A DNA stretch of 64,000 bases from Costus lasius. Its lineage: Eukaryota > Streptophyta > Magnoliopsida > Zingiberales > Costaceae. The stretch spans positions 58,793,949 through 58,857,948 of the forward strand of contig CM050449.1 in assembly GCA_027563935.2 (NCBI GenBank). The letters are read 5' to 3'. A program made the position numbers and the translations under genes. This document shows positions 1-11,731 of this stretch, in pieces. Under the pieces are notes generated by a model. That model was not told the origin of the DNA, made no database searches, and saw nothing but the letters and a program-made list of their open reading frames with translations. Every line of letters begins with the position of its first letter. Position 1 is the first letter of the stretch.

Positions 1-481
1 TTTTGCAGTCCCAGGACGCAGCGGAAGAAGCATTACACCCGAAACACATTCCTTTCCCAAGGATCCATGCGAGAGAGAGAACACAAGGATGTGTTAGGGT
101 TAGTACCTCTATTGCTTGTTAGGATGAAGGTGCCAAGTTGAAGACGCTCACATGCTCGTCCTCTACAAGTATCCACGCGTCGACCTTCTCAACGTTGCTC
201 CCTTCCACGCTCGGTGCTAGCCTCGGGAAGAGAAGATCACCTCTCGGAATCTCCTTCTCCTTCCTCCTTGCTCTTCACGCCAACTTGTCTCCTTGCTTGG
301 AGACTCTCGGCCAAAGACAAGAGGAAGAGAAGAGAGGGTGGCGCTCTACAAGAAGAAGAGGGCGGCTTGAATTCTAGGGCTTGCGCAACTCCAAGTTGCC
401 TTTTCCTCAAGAAGAATTCTGCACTTGATGTTCATCTAATGATCATCCAATCGTCATCACAAGAGGGGGCGCATACCCCTT

Positions 482-489
482 CTTTTATA
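482..489 (-). promoter_or_regulatory. TATA box of element E 3' LTR
   Basis: On the minus strand this reads TATAAAAG, a strong plant TATA box, in the element's sense. It lies about 480-520 bp from the inner LTR end. That spacing would place the start of transcription near 455 and leave an R-U5 segment of several hundred bases. The same motif is kept in the other LTR at 27459-27466. Function is inferred from the motif and position only. Confidence 0.6.
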
Positions 490-1075
490 ACCGACCAAGC
501 CAAACCGCCACCTCTCTTTCCTTCTATGCTCTTGGCGCAATTCCTCCAAGGAATTGCCATAAGAGTTCAGCCACATCCTCTCTTGAATAGGCGCAACATG
601 AAGCATGGAAAGAATCTAGCTTCTTGCCTTATCAAGAGAGGTAATTTGAGTTCCAATTCAATTAGGACTTTCCATATATGATTGGCCAAATCATTGCTTG
701 AATAAATCAAGCCATACTTGCCAACATATCAGCCCCACACATCCAAGATAGTTTCCACTTGAGGAAACAACTTTCCAAAAGGATTCATACACCCTAATTG
801 GCGCAAATTCCATATATGGAATTATCCCATGCGCCAAGTGTATTTCCAACTCCTATTAGGATTCAAACTTGCCTCAATTAGAATTAATCCACAATCCTTA
901 ATTGGATTTGGATCTCAACACTAATTAGGCCCATGGAAATAAATCCTTATTGGATTAGGATTTGCGCCCAACACAATGGGCCTTATCCAAATCCAATTCT
1001 CTTTAGGATTTGAATCCTAGTTGGATTAGGATTTGCACCCAACCACTATGGGCCTTATCCAAATCTAATTCTCAT

Positions 1076-1279
1076 TAGGATTTGAATCCTAATTAGATTA
1101 GGATTCTCATTTCTAGTAGAATTAGGATTCCAACTCCTAGTTGGATTAGGATTCCAATTCCTAATAGGGTTAGGATTCCAACTCCTAATTAGATTAGGAT
1201 TCCAACTCCTAGTTGGATTAGGATTCCAATTCCTAATAGGATTAGGATTCCAACTCCTAATTAGATTAGGATTCGAATC
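1076..1279. repeat. 24-bp tandem array in E 3' LTR, about six clear units
   Basis: The units follow the pattern GGATTCCAACTCCTAnTTnG plus ATTA. Three variants (CTAATTAGATTA, CTAGTTGGATTA, CTAATAGGGTTA types) alternate, giving a 72-bp higher-order repeat. The 24-bp period is eight codons, so it creates a spurious repetitive minus-strand ORF. The partner LTR has four more units. Confidence 0.9.
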
Positions 1280-2303
1280 CAACATGGTATATAATCCTTT
1301 GTTCAAGTCCAACTTGACTAGGATATATATACAAACTCATGAATCCCAATTGGACTCAGATTCAACCATGAATCTGTCTTGGACTCAGAATAATGAACTC
1401 AAATATATTCCAAGATTTCCAGATCATAAAACAACGTCAAGAGTCTATTGCGTGTGACCCGGTAGGATCCTAATGACGATAGCAATGATGATTGAATATC
1501 ATCATAAGTAGTGAGAGGTATCTAGCAACACATCACTACTACCCATGTCATAGGACTTAAGTCATCTGGCAACAACTCCCTAACAAGCAACGAGGATTCC
1601 ATGCATTCTAGATCCCTTTGCCTAAACTGATATCCTGCCATTGGATTAGTCTCAAGTTTATTATCCAATGCATTGGTCATGACTCAACAAGTGTGGCCAC
1701 ACTTTCCTGTCATGCACCAATAAGGTGGGGCGCCCCGAGGTGGATATCATGCTTCCTCGGAAGGAAGGGCAAATCCTACTATTGGTCATCCATGTCTCTA
1801 CATGACTTATGACATGCTCAATGACAGTCGTTTTGATCACCCATTTACGGAGAGACGTAAGACTGTATCAAAACATACCCATCATCATATCTAGACATGA
1901 ATACCTCAAGTCTAAGGATCAATGCAAACCTCTTGCATGTGAGATTGACTTGTTGACTAGACAAGTCAATCCTCAAGGTGGATCACTCCAGTGCATTCAA
2001 TGCACCTGTATGTCTGCGTTACTGTGCCCCGCACCTAACCAGCCCATACACCAGTCTCACATGCACCAAAGCTGTCCCATATCGGCTAAGGCACCTTGAC
2101 CGGGGATTACTTATGAGAATGGATCCAATCCAAACTCCTAGGACATTATCTATGCAATTCAATACATCAACGCAGGTAAAGCAATCTGCATAATAACGAC
2201 CAAGCCTTTATTGATTATATCAATTTCATTAATTCTATCGAAGTACATTTAAACAATGCCTGACCATGTCCACACATTGGTCTGCAGGGCATATACACCA
2301 ACA

Positions 2304-2318
2304 ATCTCCCACTTGCAC
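2304..2318 (-). promoter_or_regulatory. Polypurine tract of element E
   Basis: On the minus strand this reads GTGCAAGTGGGAGAT, immediately before the LTR terminus TGTTGG. It primes plus-strand DNA synthesis during reverse transcription. The same 15 bases serve as the tract in every family-A copy here, so E and A are related lineages. Confidence 0.85.
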
Positions 2319-2561
2319 TAAGACCAAGGGCAACTGAATTTATTCAGTCCCATGTCTCTAGTATGACATATTTAGCTTCCGCTGCGCCAGAGGCTATGTC
2401 AGTGGGTTTTTCCAGATTGCTATCTGTGTTTATTTTAACAAGTTTGAATCATCATCTTTATCCATGATCTCTAAGATCAGATGATATCGCTGCAGTACAT
2501 ACTTGAGTGCTAAGTTCCTTTACACATGCTTACGGCCCCAATAAGAACTATACTGGACCAT
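2319..2561 (-). pseudogene. Element E RNase H end of pol, degenerate
   Basis: The minus strand resembles the last part of family-A pol, the stretch between the RNase H Asp box and the C-terminus. For example GCGCAGCGGAAGC matches the GCGCAGCAGAAGC of intact copies. No reading frame is continuous. A1 then interrupts the segment at the duplicated CAAGC (2562-2566), and the sequence resumes at 11737. It is a remnant without coding capacity. Confidence 0.7.
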
Positions 2562-2566
2562 CAAGC

Positions 2567-4232
2567 TGAAAGTCCCCTAAATCAAAGGGGGGCGAAACCC
2601 TAAAGTGGCGCAAACATAATATGGGCAGCGGATGCTAGGGATTCATAGGATCGAAAACATGTCACATGATTAACTTTTAACAACATGTATTCATGATAAG
2701 AATTCATACCATAGCCATTTCTGGATGGCGCCTTGGAAGCAAAAACGCAAATGCCTTTTCTCCAAAGATGACGCACACAATGAGAAGGCGACTACTTCCT
2801 TGGCGACTTTGTGCTAGCAAATCTTCAAGGAGTCCTTCGTATGGAGGAGATGAGATCTCTTGCGACTAGGTCGATGAAGCTCTTGCACCCCTCTTTTCGT
2901 GTAGCCTTGTCACCACACGAGAGCGAGAGCCATAAAGAGGCGACGAGTGCAACGTTCTCGTTGAACGTGGGAGCGTGGCTTCTAAAAATAGCAAGCCAAA
3001 AACTCGCCTCATACTCTCATGCGATCATGCGTTCACTTCAAGTGAACCAATCGCTCCTCTTTGAACCGAGCCATGGTTCAATTGCATTTGGTTCAAAGAC
3101 CAAATCAAACCAGCCCAAGCCTTTAGTCCAGATCAAATTAAACCCCTAAGGCTTAAGATCTGACCGTTGATCTCTTGATGCTCTTGATCTCACCAATCTA
3201 GCATCAATTCTCTCAATCGAAGCTTACCGATCTCAAGCCCTAATCAATCAAACATGATCAGACCAGATCTCACTTTCAATCAGAGATTAAATCCCTTTAA
3301 AACTGAATCCAAACAATTCAGTCCACACGATCTGACTTAAGTAAGCCATATCATCAAATTGTGCGACCCTAAGGGTTTTCTTTAAATGTCGGTAACGATA
3401 ACTTACGTTATCACGATCAGTGAGGGGTATCTAGCAACACATCACTGTCTCCCGATATAAAGAAAAGAGTCTTCCAAGACTACACCCAAAACACAGCACA
3501 AGTGTGAATCCAACTCACAAGGCATACATGCTTCCTCTGCCACTGGATGTTCTTTATTGGACAAGCCTGTCAAGCTCGTAACTCCAATATGATGAGCATG
3601 ATTAGATCAGATGAACACAGTCATCTGGGTATGGCCATACACTTTCACAATCATCTCATCCAGGGGGCCCCTTTAGAACATCACACTCCAATTAAGGAGA
3701 CGGCATTCCTATATCTATTACTAGTGCCCTAACATGACTCAAGCTCACCATCCAAGATAGTCTATAATCATTATGTTTCAAATGATATTGAACTACCTCA
3801 AAACAATGACAATCATCATTTAGAAACACAAGTGATCTCAAGTCAAAGGAAATGTGCCACTTGTACACATACAAGGATTATTCACATTGTGACAAGTAAT
3901 TGAATATCCTAGTAGGGTCTGTCCAGTACATCCAATGTACCCATGAGTCTACATCTTATTCCATGCTCGAAGCATCCTATAAGATTAGAACACATATTAG
4001 TTTCAATCATATCAAGGCTGTCTCATGTTCACCAAGATATATCGACTAAGGACTTTACTGCATGTCAGCCCAGCTGAACAGCATTTGAGACATTATTCAG
4101 AAGTACACTTATTACAGCAGACAAGGTAACAACCTGAATAACAACCATTGCCTTTATAAACTAAAAAGTTTATACATGATACTGTTACTATCCCAAGGCC
4201 TCAAACATTAGCCTTAAGGGCATACCCCAACA
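2567..4232 (-). repeat. 3' LTR of A1
   Basis: On the plus strand it runs from TGAAAGTCCCC to ACCCCAACA; in element sense it starts TGTTGGGG and ends GGGACTTTCA. It is 1,666 bp, the same as the 5' LTR. Small ORFs inside recur in every LTR and are not genes. Confidence 0.95.
2976..2998. promoter_or_regulatory. CArG-like core in inverted repeat (A1 3' LTR)
   Basis: Arms TGGCTT and AAGCCA flank CTAAAAATAG, a C(A/T)8G box. Other subfamilies have different arms that still pair around a similar core. The role is unknown; it could be a core-promoter or MADS-box protein site, or an RNA hairpin. Confidence 0.6.
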
Positions 4233-4247
4233 ATCTCCCACTTGCAC
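4233..4247 (-). promoter_or_regulatory. Polypurine tract of A1
   Basis: The minus strand reads GTGCAAGTGGGAGAT directly before the LTR. It is identical in A2-A5 and starts a few bases after the gag-pol stop codon. Confidence 0.85.
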
Positions 4248-4252
4248 TTAAT

Positions 4253-7200
4253 CTAATGGTTGAGAAATCTCAAACCCATATTATTACAGTGCTTCTCATG
4301 CTTCTGCTGCGCCAGAGGCTTGGTAAGCGGGTCTACTAGATTGTCATCTGTATGAACCTTGCGGACTTTGATCTCGCCACGATCTATGATCTCCCTGATC
4401 AAGTGAAACCGTCTCTGTATGTGCTTGGACTTCTGGTGCGACCGTGGTTCCTTTGCTTGTGCAATTGCTCCAGTGTTATCACAGAAGATAACCAAAGGAT
4501 CTGCACTCGAAGGAACAACACCAAGTTCTTGAACGAACTTACGAATCCACACTGCCTCCTTGGATGCTTCCGAGGCTGCAACATACTCGGCTTCTGTTGT
4601 GGAATCAGCAACGATTGACTATTTGAAACTTTTCCACACCACTGCACCTCCATTCAAGCTAAAAATATAGCCTGATTGCGATCGGAAATCATCCTGGTCA
4701 GACTGGAACGAAGCGTCAGTATATCCTTCTATACTGAGTTCTTCCTGACCACCATACACCAAGAACATATCTTTGGTCCTCCGCAGATATTTTAAAATGT
4801 TCTTGACCGCAATCTAGTGCGCCATACCTGGATTACTTTGGAACCGACTGGTCACGCTTAACCCGTAAGCGACGTCTGGGCGAGTACACAACATCGCATA
4901 CATAATGGACCCAATAGCCGAAGCATAAGGCGTTTTGTCCATTTCATCTTTCTCAGTCTGTGTTTGTGGACACTGACTCTTCGAAAGATTCAGACCATGT
5001 CTGACTGGAATATATCCTCTTTTAGAATTCTCTAAATGAAATCTCTCCAGGACTTTATCGATGTAAGTACTCTAGCACAGCCCGAGAAGCCTCTTAGATC
5101 TATCCCTGTAGATCTTCACACCTAATACATAGGCTGCTTCTCCAAGATCTTTCATCTGAAAACATTTCCTTAACCATGCCTTAACCGCATGCATTTCAGG
5201 AATATCGTTTCCAATGATCAAGATATCATCGACGTAGAGGACTAGGAAAGTAATCACGCTCCCACTAAACCTCTTATATACACACGGGTCATCCTCGTTC
5301 TTGATGAAACCAAAGTCACTGATTGATTCATCAAAACGAATATTCCAGCTTCTAGATGCTTGTTTAAGTCCATAAATGGACTTCTTTAACTTGCATATCT
5401 TATGACGATCTGATGGATTAGTGAAACCTTCTGGTTGTGTCATATACACATCCTCATCCAGATTTCCATTAAGGAAAGCCGTCTTCACATCCATCTGCCA
5501 GATCTCATAATCATAATATACTGCTATCGCGAAAAGAATCCGAATAGACTTGAACATAGCTACAGGTGAGAAAGTTTCATCATAATCTATCCCGTAGATT
5601 TGTTTGAAACCTTTCGCAACTAGCCTGCCTTTATAGGTAACTACGTTACCATCCATGTCAATCTTCTTCTTGAAGATCCATTTACAGCCTATAGGGATAA
5701 CTCCCGGAGGCGGATCAACCAAATCCCAGACTTGGTTATCTGACATGGAGTCCATCTCGGCGCGCATAGCCTCAAGCCATCTCGCTGAGTCCGGTCCACT
5801 GACCGCATCCGCATAAGTAAGGGGTTCATCATTATCAATGATGTAGACTCCGTCATAGCGCTCAGGCTGTCGACGAATCCTTCCGGATCTTCGCAGTTCC
5901 CGTGATATATGAGCCTCAGGTTGTTCAGTAACCTGTTCTACCGGCTCAGGCTCATCCAACTGTACTTGACCACTTTGTCCTTCCTCTGGATTCTCATCCA
6001 GCTTTATTTCTCTCCCACTGGCCTCTTGCAGAAGAAACTCCTTCTCAAGAAATATGGCCGTCCGAGCAACAAATACCTTGTTCTCACTGGGATCGTAGAA
6101 ATAATAACCCTTAGTTTCCTTAGGGTATCCGACAAAGATGCATTTCTCAGATCTGCTCTCCAGTTTCCCAGAGGCGAGCTTTTTGACATAAGCCTCGCAT
6201 CCCCAGATCTTTATAAATGTCAAGCTTGGCTGTTTTCCAAACCATAACTCATATGGAGTCTTTGAAACTGCCTTGGATGGCACTCGGTTTAGTACTTTTG
6301 CAGCTGTTTCCAGTGCAAAACCCCAAAAGGAGTAAGGAAGAGTAGCCTGACTCATCATAGAACGAACCATATCAAGTAACGTTCTATTCCTCCTCTCGGA
6401 TACACCATTCCATTGCGGTGTTCCTGGCGGAGTGAGCTGTGAGATAATCCCACCCTCCTTCATATAGTCAGTAAACTCTCGACTTAGGTATTCTCCACCT
6501 CGATCAGTACGAAGTGCCTTGATATTTCGGCCTAGCTGATTTTGTACTTCATTTTTGAACTCTTTGAACTTGTCAAAAGATTCACTTTTATGTCTCATAA
6601 GATAGACATACCCATATCTACTGAAATCATCAGTAAAGGTAATGAAGTACTGATAGCCACCTCTGGCATGTTTACTAAATGGCCCACACACATCACTGTG
6701 TATAAGGTCAAGTAAACCTGAAGCCCTTTGACCTTTGTTAGGAAAAGGTGACTTCGTCATTTTACCCATTAAACAAGCTTTGCATGTATCAATCTCCTCA
6801 TAGGAGAATGATCCCAGCAGTCCATGATCATGCAACCGCTTAATGCGCTTCTTGTTAATATGGCCTAAACGACTATGCCATAGCAAGGTGCTTTCATCAG
6901 TATTCTTGGCTTTCTTATTATCAATTTGCTGTATAGAACATTCCATGTCCAACATGAATAACCCATTGTTAATTGAACCAGTAGCATAAACAATATTATC
7001 ATAAGATAAAACACACTTTGAAATATTGCATTCAAAGGAAAACCCTTTCCTGACAAGAGCAGGAATAGAGATAATATTTTTAGTAATACTGGGAACAAAG
7101 TAACAATTGTTTAGTTCCAATACAAGTCCAGATGGCAAAGAGATGAAATAGTCTCCTACAGCAACAGCAGCAACCCGTGCCCCGTTTCCAACTCGTAGGT

Positions 7201-8137
7201 CCACCTCATGCTGTCCCACCTGTCTTCTTCTCTTGAGTTCCTGTACATTTGAACAAATGTGAACTCCACATGCAGTGTCCAACACCCATGAAACAGAAGA
7301 AGAAGAAATCATGACTTCCGTCACGTAAATACCTGAGCCAGAAGGAATGCTTCCCCTGTTGACTCCTTGGAGCGCTTTACAGTCCTTTTTCCAGTGACCT
7401 GGTTGGCCACAATGGAAACATCTGTATTCCTTTGACCGCTTCAGCTTTTGCTTCAGAGCCTTGTTGTAGTTCTTGACTGGGGCTTTGCCCTTCTTCCCCT
7501 TCTTCTTGTTCCTTGAAGGAAACATCAAGACAGAGGTTGAAGGCTTTCCCTTCAGAGTCTCCTCAGTAGTCAAGAGCATGTTCAGCAGCTCTGCCGGAGT
7601 ACAGTCGATTTTGTTCATATTAAAGTTAATGATGAACGCATCGAAAGAGGCCGGGAGAGACTGCAGAATAATGTCTACAGCAAGCTCCTGATTGATGGTA
7701 TGTCCTAGTTTCTCTAGAGACTCCTTGTACCCAATCATCTTGAGCACATGAGCTCCCACTGGACTCCCTTCAGCCAGTTTGCTCTGAAAGAAAAGTTTTG
7801 TCAGATTATAGCGTTCAGTCCTCGCCTGTGCAGCATACAACAGCTTGAGGTTCGCTATAATATCAATAGCCGACATATCCTCATGCTGACGCTGCAGCTG
7901 TGGCGTCATCGACGCAAGCATCAGGCAAGCGACATCAATGCTATCATTGACATGCTTTTCATAAGCTTCACGAACCGCCCTTGCGGCGTTCGGAGCGGGT
8001 TGAGGCGGTATCGCCGTCTCGAGGACATACAGTTTCCTCTCTGCCTTAAGAACGATCTTAAGGTGTCCGTACCAGTCTGAGAAGTTCGGCCCAGCAAACT
8101 TCTCGCGTTCCAGTAGGGATCGCACATTGAAATTCGT
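4253..8137 (-). pseudogene. gag-pol: A1 gag-pol polyprotein, broken by three amber codons, ACG start
   Basis: The frame is 1,295 codons from the ACG at 8137-8135 to the stop at 4253. Counting from the GTG codon at 8125, it holds: capsid-like gag (about 1-230), a CCHC zinc knuckle (C236-C249), a protease with DTA at 283-285 in place of DTG/DSG, integrase zinc-binding His/Cys (H417, H422, C448, C451) and catalytic D477, D541, E577, and reverse transcriptase with YVDD at 964-967. RNase H follows beyond the first break. Stops lie at 5072-5074 (CAG to TAG), 4815-4817 (TGG to TAG) and 4619-4621 (CAG to TAG). The normal gag ATG is ACG, and a TAG lies in frame 24 nt upstream. The first in-frame ATG downstream is about 70 codons in. 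The product would be a virus-like particle and replication enzymes; this copy cannot make the full set. Confidence 0.93.
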
Positions 8138-8329
8138 GGTGTTCGTTGCTGCAGGTATCTACAACAATGCAAGAACAGCAAGGTCAGTATCAATGTAAGA
8201 ATCAATCCAGGACTTAAGGAAGATTCTTTTCTCACTATTTTATCTGGCTGAAAAATCCAGCAAAATAGCCCGAAAGAGTAGAACCCTTTTAGTGAGATGG
8301 GATCCAGATTTCATACTTGGTCTCCGCAT

Positions 8330-8808
8330 CCCGCTCAGGCGAGATAAGATGCACAGAGAGTACAAGCACTAATCTCTGGTAGGCTGTCCTAGCCAATCGC
8401 CAACCCGTGCGATTCCCCTTCATCTGGGCAATCCAGCAGACTGTGCCAACTGAGTTGGTACAACACAGTCTCTGACCCCACAGATGGCTGCCTCCATGTG
8501 CTACCATATGCGCCACATATGTAGCCTACATGGTCAAGCTGACCCGACCTACTCCCTGGACCACCACGTGCTATGCTGAGCAACGAGAAGCGATAAATCC
8601 CTTCTCTGTAACACGCAGGTGTAATCACGCACCGTCTGAAGATAGATGGACGTGCCCACTGAGTGGGTACAACACGGCTCCAACGATAATCAGAACAGTG
8701 AGGTTTCGCGTCAGAAGGCTTAGGAGCTTGATATTTTTAGTGTTGGATTTTAACGGTCTTTTATCTTGTTCACTATCATGCAATTCCTATGGTGATAGCA
8801 GAAGATAA
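8330..8808 (-). ncRNA. Stem-loop set in A1 leader
   Basis: In element sense the order is: H0 (8761-8808, arms TTATCTTnT/AGAAGATAA plus CTATCA/TGATAG, one mismatch in this copy), H1 (8652-8670, GTACCCAC/GTGGGCAC, loop TCA), H2 (8443-8461, GTACCAAC/GTTGGCAC, loop TCA) and H3 (8330-8343, CTCGC/GCGGG type with a G-U pair). A further GAGAAG/CTTCTC stem sits between H1 and H2. H1 and H2 differ by a paired C-G to A-T exchange. Counterparts occur in element E. The structure is inferred from sequence only. Confidence 0.65.
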
Positions 8809-9011
8809 ATAAATCATGCTGTTCTACTTATTTAAACAACAATAAAAGAAAGATGGATCTTATGTGGTAAAAGCCCATAGCCTAAGTAAGACCTTAATTA
8901 ACTTAAGTCTTCACTTGCTTTTCTTCATGGGTCTTTTGCTGCTCATCTGGCCCAAACCAGGGCCCAAGCGCCATCTGCAGCTCAGGTGCGCCTACCAGGG
9001 AAAATGCGCCT

Positions 9012-9035
9012 GGTCCCAGAGTCGAACCCTGGACC
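9012..9035 (-). other. TTCGA-loop hairpin in A1 leader
   Basis: In sense orientation GGTCCAGGGT pairs with ACTCTGGGACC around TCG, with one G-U pair and one bulged G. It resembles a tRNA T-arm/B-box but has no proper A box, so I do not call a tRNA. The equivalent in A4 has a compensated base-pair change. Confidence 0.55.
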
Positions 9036-10051
9036 TCCCACCTGGTCAAGCCACTGCTGCATGCGCCTCTGCCAAGTGTGCTCTGTGCTCTTGTCTGATT
9101 AACATACAAATTAATCTATCTAGACAAGATTGACACGCAGGTCAATTACATTTTATAAATTAAATAATATGTGATGCGCAGATCACAATAACTATTAATT
9201 TACATTTAAGTTCCAGGCACGCAGGCCCCAGCACAGCACACATTTAAACGGGCAGCCCACATAAGATGAAATAAACAAGCAAATGGCATCAAATATCATG
9301 TGATCCAATCAGGAAAATAAAATTTTGAAAAACCCCATTGGCATCAATTTTAATTTCCTTATTTGCCCTGCTGCCTTACAACGGTCCATTAATAGGGATC
9401 CACTCATCAATCTAGTCAGATCCATTGCCCTTGCATGCACCAAGTCCTAACTGACTTGAGTCGACCAAATGGTCAACCATGCATGCGCCTAGGGCTGAAC
9501 GACCACAATGAGGTCTGGCAGGCGGGTGTGACCCCGGGCCTAACTCATGTGCGTTCATAGGGTGTCTCAACCAGACATCGCTACACGCCGTCTGCAGTCG
9601 ACCTATAGCCACCTCAGGCTTGCGCCAAGGTGCTATCTGGTCGACCCATCTAGGCTGTCAGATAGTCTGATCAGACTGTTTGGATCTATTTAGAAGATGA
9701 CTTCAACCCTAATAACCCGTCTAAGGGTTTAAAGCAGGCGCTAGTTAGATCTAATGTGAGTCGCGCAAGAGTTTTGTTTTTTCAGAAAAACCAAAGCATG
9801 CGTCAACTAAAGGAAACAAATATTGAGTTTTGACATGCAGAAAGTATCATGTAAACTTTCGCATAAACTATAGATCTAACCCATAAGCGCAACCAAAGAA
9901 GCATCATTCATGCGCCACAAATGACTAAACATGCGACAAGACAAGCATGTAAAATTTTTGCATGAAGATAACCCTAGGTCTATTCAGCTTGCGCAAACAT
10001 GGATCACAATACATAACATAAAGCAATCATATGAATCATGCATCAAACATG

Positions 10052-10063
10052 GCTCTGATACCA
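10052..10063 (-). promoter_or_regulatory. Primer-binding site of A1 (tRNA-iMet)
   Basis: The minus strand reads TGGTATCAGAGC, complementary to the 3' end of plant initiator tRNA-Met. It lies 2 bp inside the 5' LTR, as is usual for copia elements. Confidence 0.92.
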
Positions 10064-10065
10064 AT

Positions 10066-11731
10066 TGAAAGTCCCCTAAATCTAAGGGGGGCGAAACCCT
10101 AAAGTGGCGCAAACATAATATGGGCAGCGGATGCTAGGGATTCATAGGATCGAAAACATGTCACATGATTAACTTTTAACAACATGTATTCATGATAAGA
10201 ATTCATACCATAGCCATTTCTGGATGGCACCTTGGAAGCAAAAACGCAAATGCCTTTTCTCCAAAGATGACGCACACAATGAGAAGGCGACTACTTCCTT
10301 GGCGACTTTGTGCTAGCAAATCTTCAAGGAGTCCTTCGTATGGAGGAGATGAGATCTCTTGCGACTAGGTCGATGAAGCTCTTGCACCCCTCTTTTCGTG
10401 TAGCCTTGTCACCACACGAGAGCGAGAGCCATAAAGAGGCGACGAGTGCAACGTTCTCGTTGAACGTGGGAGCGTGGCTTCTAAAAATAGCAAGCCAAAA
10501 ACTCACCTCATACTCTCATGCGATCATGCATTCACTTCAAGTGAACCAATCGCTCCTCTTTGAACCGAGCCATGGTTCAATTGCATTTGGTTCAAAGACC
10601 AAATCAAACCAGCCCAAGCCTTTAGTCCAGATCAAATTAAACCCCTAAGGCTTAAGATCTGACCGTTGATCTCTTGATGCTCTTGATCTCACCAATCTAG
10701 CATCAATTCTCTCAATCGAAGCTTACCGATCTCAAGCCCTAATCAATCAAACATGATCAGACCAGATCTCACTTTCAATCAGAGATTAAATCCCTTTAAA
10801 ACTGAATCCAAAGAATTCAGTCCACACGATCTGACTTAAGTAAGCCATATCATCAAATTGTGCGACCCTAAGGGTTTTCTTTAAATGTCGGTAACGATAA
10901 CTTACGTTATCACGATCAGTGAGGGGTATCTAGCAACACATCACTGTCTCCCGATATAAAGAAAAGAGTCTTCCAAGACTACACCCAAAACACAGCACAA
11001 GTGTGAATCCAACTCACAAGGCATACATGCTTCCTCTGCCACTGGATGTTCTTTATTGGACAAGCCTGTCAAGCTCGTAACTCCAATATGATGAGCATGA
11101 TTAGATCAGATGAACACAGTCATCTGGGTATGGCCATACACTTTCACAATCATCTCATCCAGGGGGCCCCTTTAGAACATCACACTCCAATTAAGGAGAC
11201 GGCATTCCTATATCTATTACTAGTGCCCTAACATGACTCAAGCTCACCATCCAAGATAGTCTATAATCATTATGTTTCAAATGATATTGAACTACCTCAA
11301 AACAATGACAATCATCATTTAGAAACACAAGTGATCTCAAGTCAAAGGAAATGTGCCACTTGTACACATACAAGGATTATTCACATTGTGACAAGTAATT
11401 GAATATCCTAGTAGGGTCTGTCCAGTACATCCAATGTACCCATGAGTCTACATCTTATTCCATGCTCGAAGCATCCTATAAGATTAGAACACATATTAGT
11501 TTCAATCATATCAAGGCTGTCTCATGTTCACCAAGATATATCGACTAAGGACTTTACTGCATGTCAGCCCAGCTGAACAGCATTTGAGACATTATTCAGA
11601 AGTACACTTATTACAGCAGACAAGGTAACAACCTGAATAACAACCATTGCCTTTATAAACTAAAAAGTTTATACATGATACTGTTACTATCCCAAGGCCT
11701 CAAACATTAGCCTTAAGGGCATACCCCAACA
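10066..11731 (-). repeat. 5' LTR of A1
   Basis: This 1,666-bp repeat matches 2567-4232 except for about five substitutions. The inner end touches the primer site, and the outer end is followed by the duplicated CAAGC at 11732. The CArG-like inverted repeat is at 10475-10497. Confidence 0.95.

Larger units (their letters stand above)
1..2303 (-). repeat. 3' LTR of element E (cut by window start)
   Basis: It aligns base for base with 26978-29377, so the first 29 bp of the LTR lie before the window. It ends in CCAACA at 2303, the complement of the TGTTGG terminus, directly beside the polypurine tract. It is 97 bp shorter than its partner over the same span: 96 bp is four units of a 24-bp tandem array and 1 bp is a G near 1767. 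ORFs in this stretch are not conserved coding sequence. Confidence 0.93.
8138..10051 (-). other. A1 untranslated leader
   Basis: This is 1.9 kb between primer site and gag with no credible gene. It holds the stem-loop set at 8330-8808, the TTCGA-loop hairpin at 9012-9035 and a 75-codon sense ORF (8289-8516). The long leader fits the Angela/BARE-1 layout. Expected jobs are RNA dimerisation, packaging and translation control. Confidence 0.8.
2567..11731 (-). mobile_element. A1: near-complete Ty1/copia retrotransposon, family A (Angela/BARE-1-like)
   Basis: The 9,165-bp minus-strand element has two 1,666-bp LTRs with about five differences by eye (about 0.3%). It has a polypurine tract, a gag-pol region, a leader of about 1.9 kb and an iMet primer site. 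The exact 5-bp duplication CAAGC flanks it at 2562-2566 and 11732-11736, which proves insertion into E. Gag-pol carries three stops and the gag ATG is replaced by ACG, so it could not move by itself. The clade assignment rests on layout and gag/pol motifs, without phylogeny. Confidence 0.95.

Noticed and set aside
1076..1279. Possible CRISPR-like array
   Set aside because: The units are directly adjacent with no unique spacers, inside a plant LTR.
1055..1312. Minus-strand ORF with a repeating eight-residue peptide pattern
   Set aside because: It is a by-product of the 24-bp tandem array (24 is a multiple of 3). The array lies in an LTR and varies in copy number.
8530..8808. Antisense 92-codon ORF recurring in the leaders of several family-A copies
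   Set aside because: It is antisense to the element and overlaps the hairpins. Recurrence follows from recent copying, and no known domain is visible.
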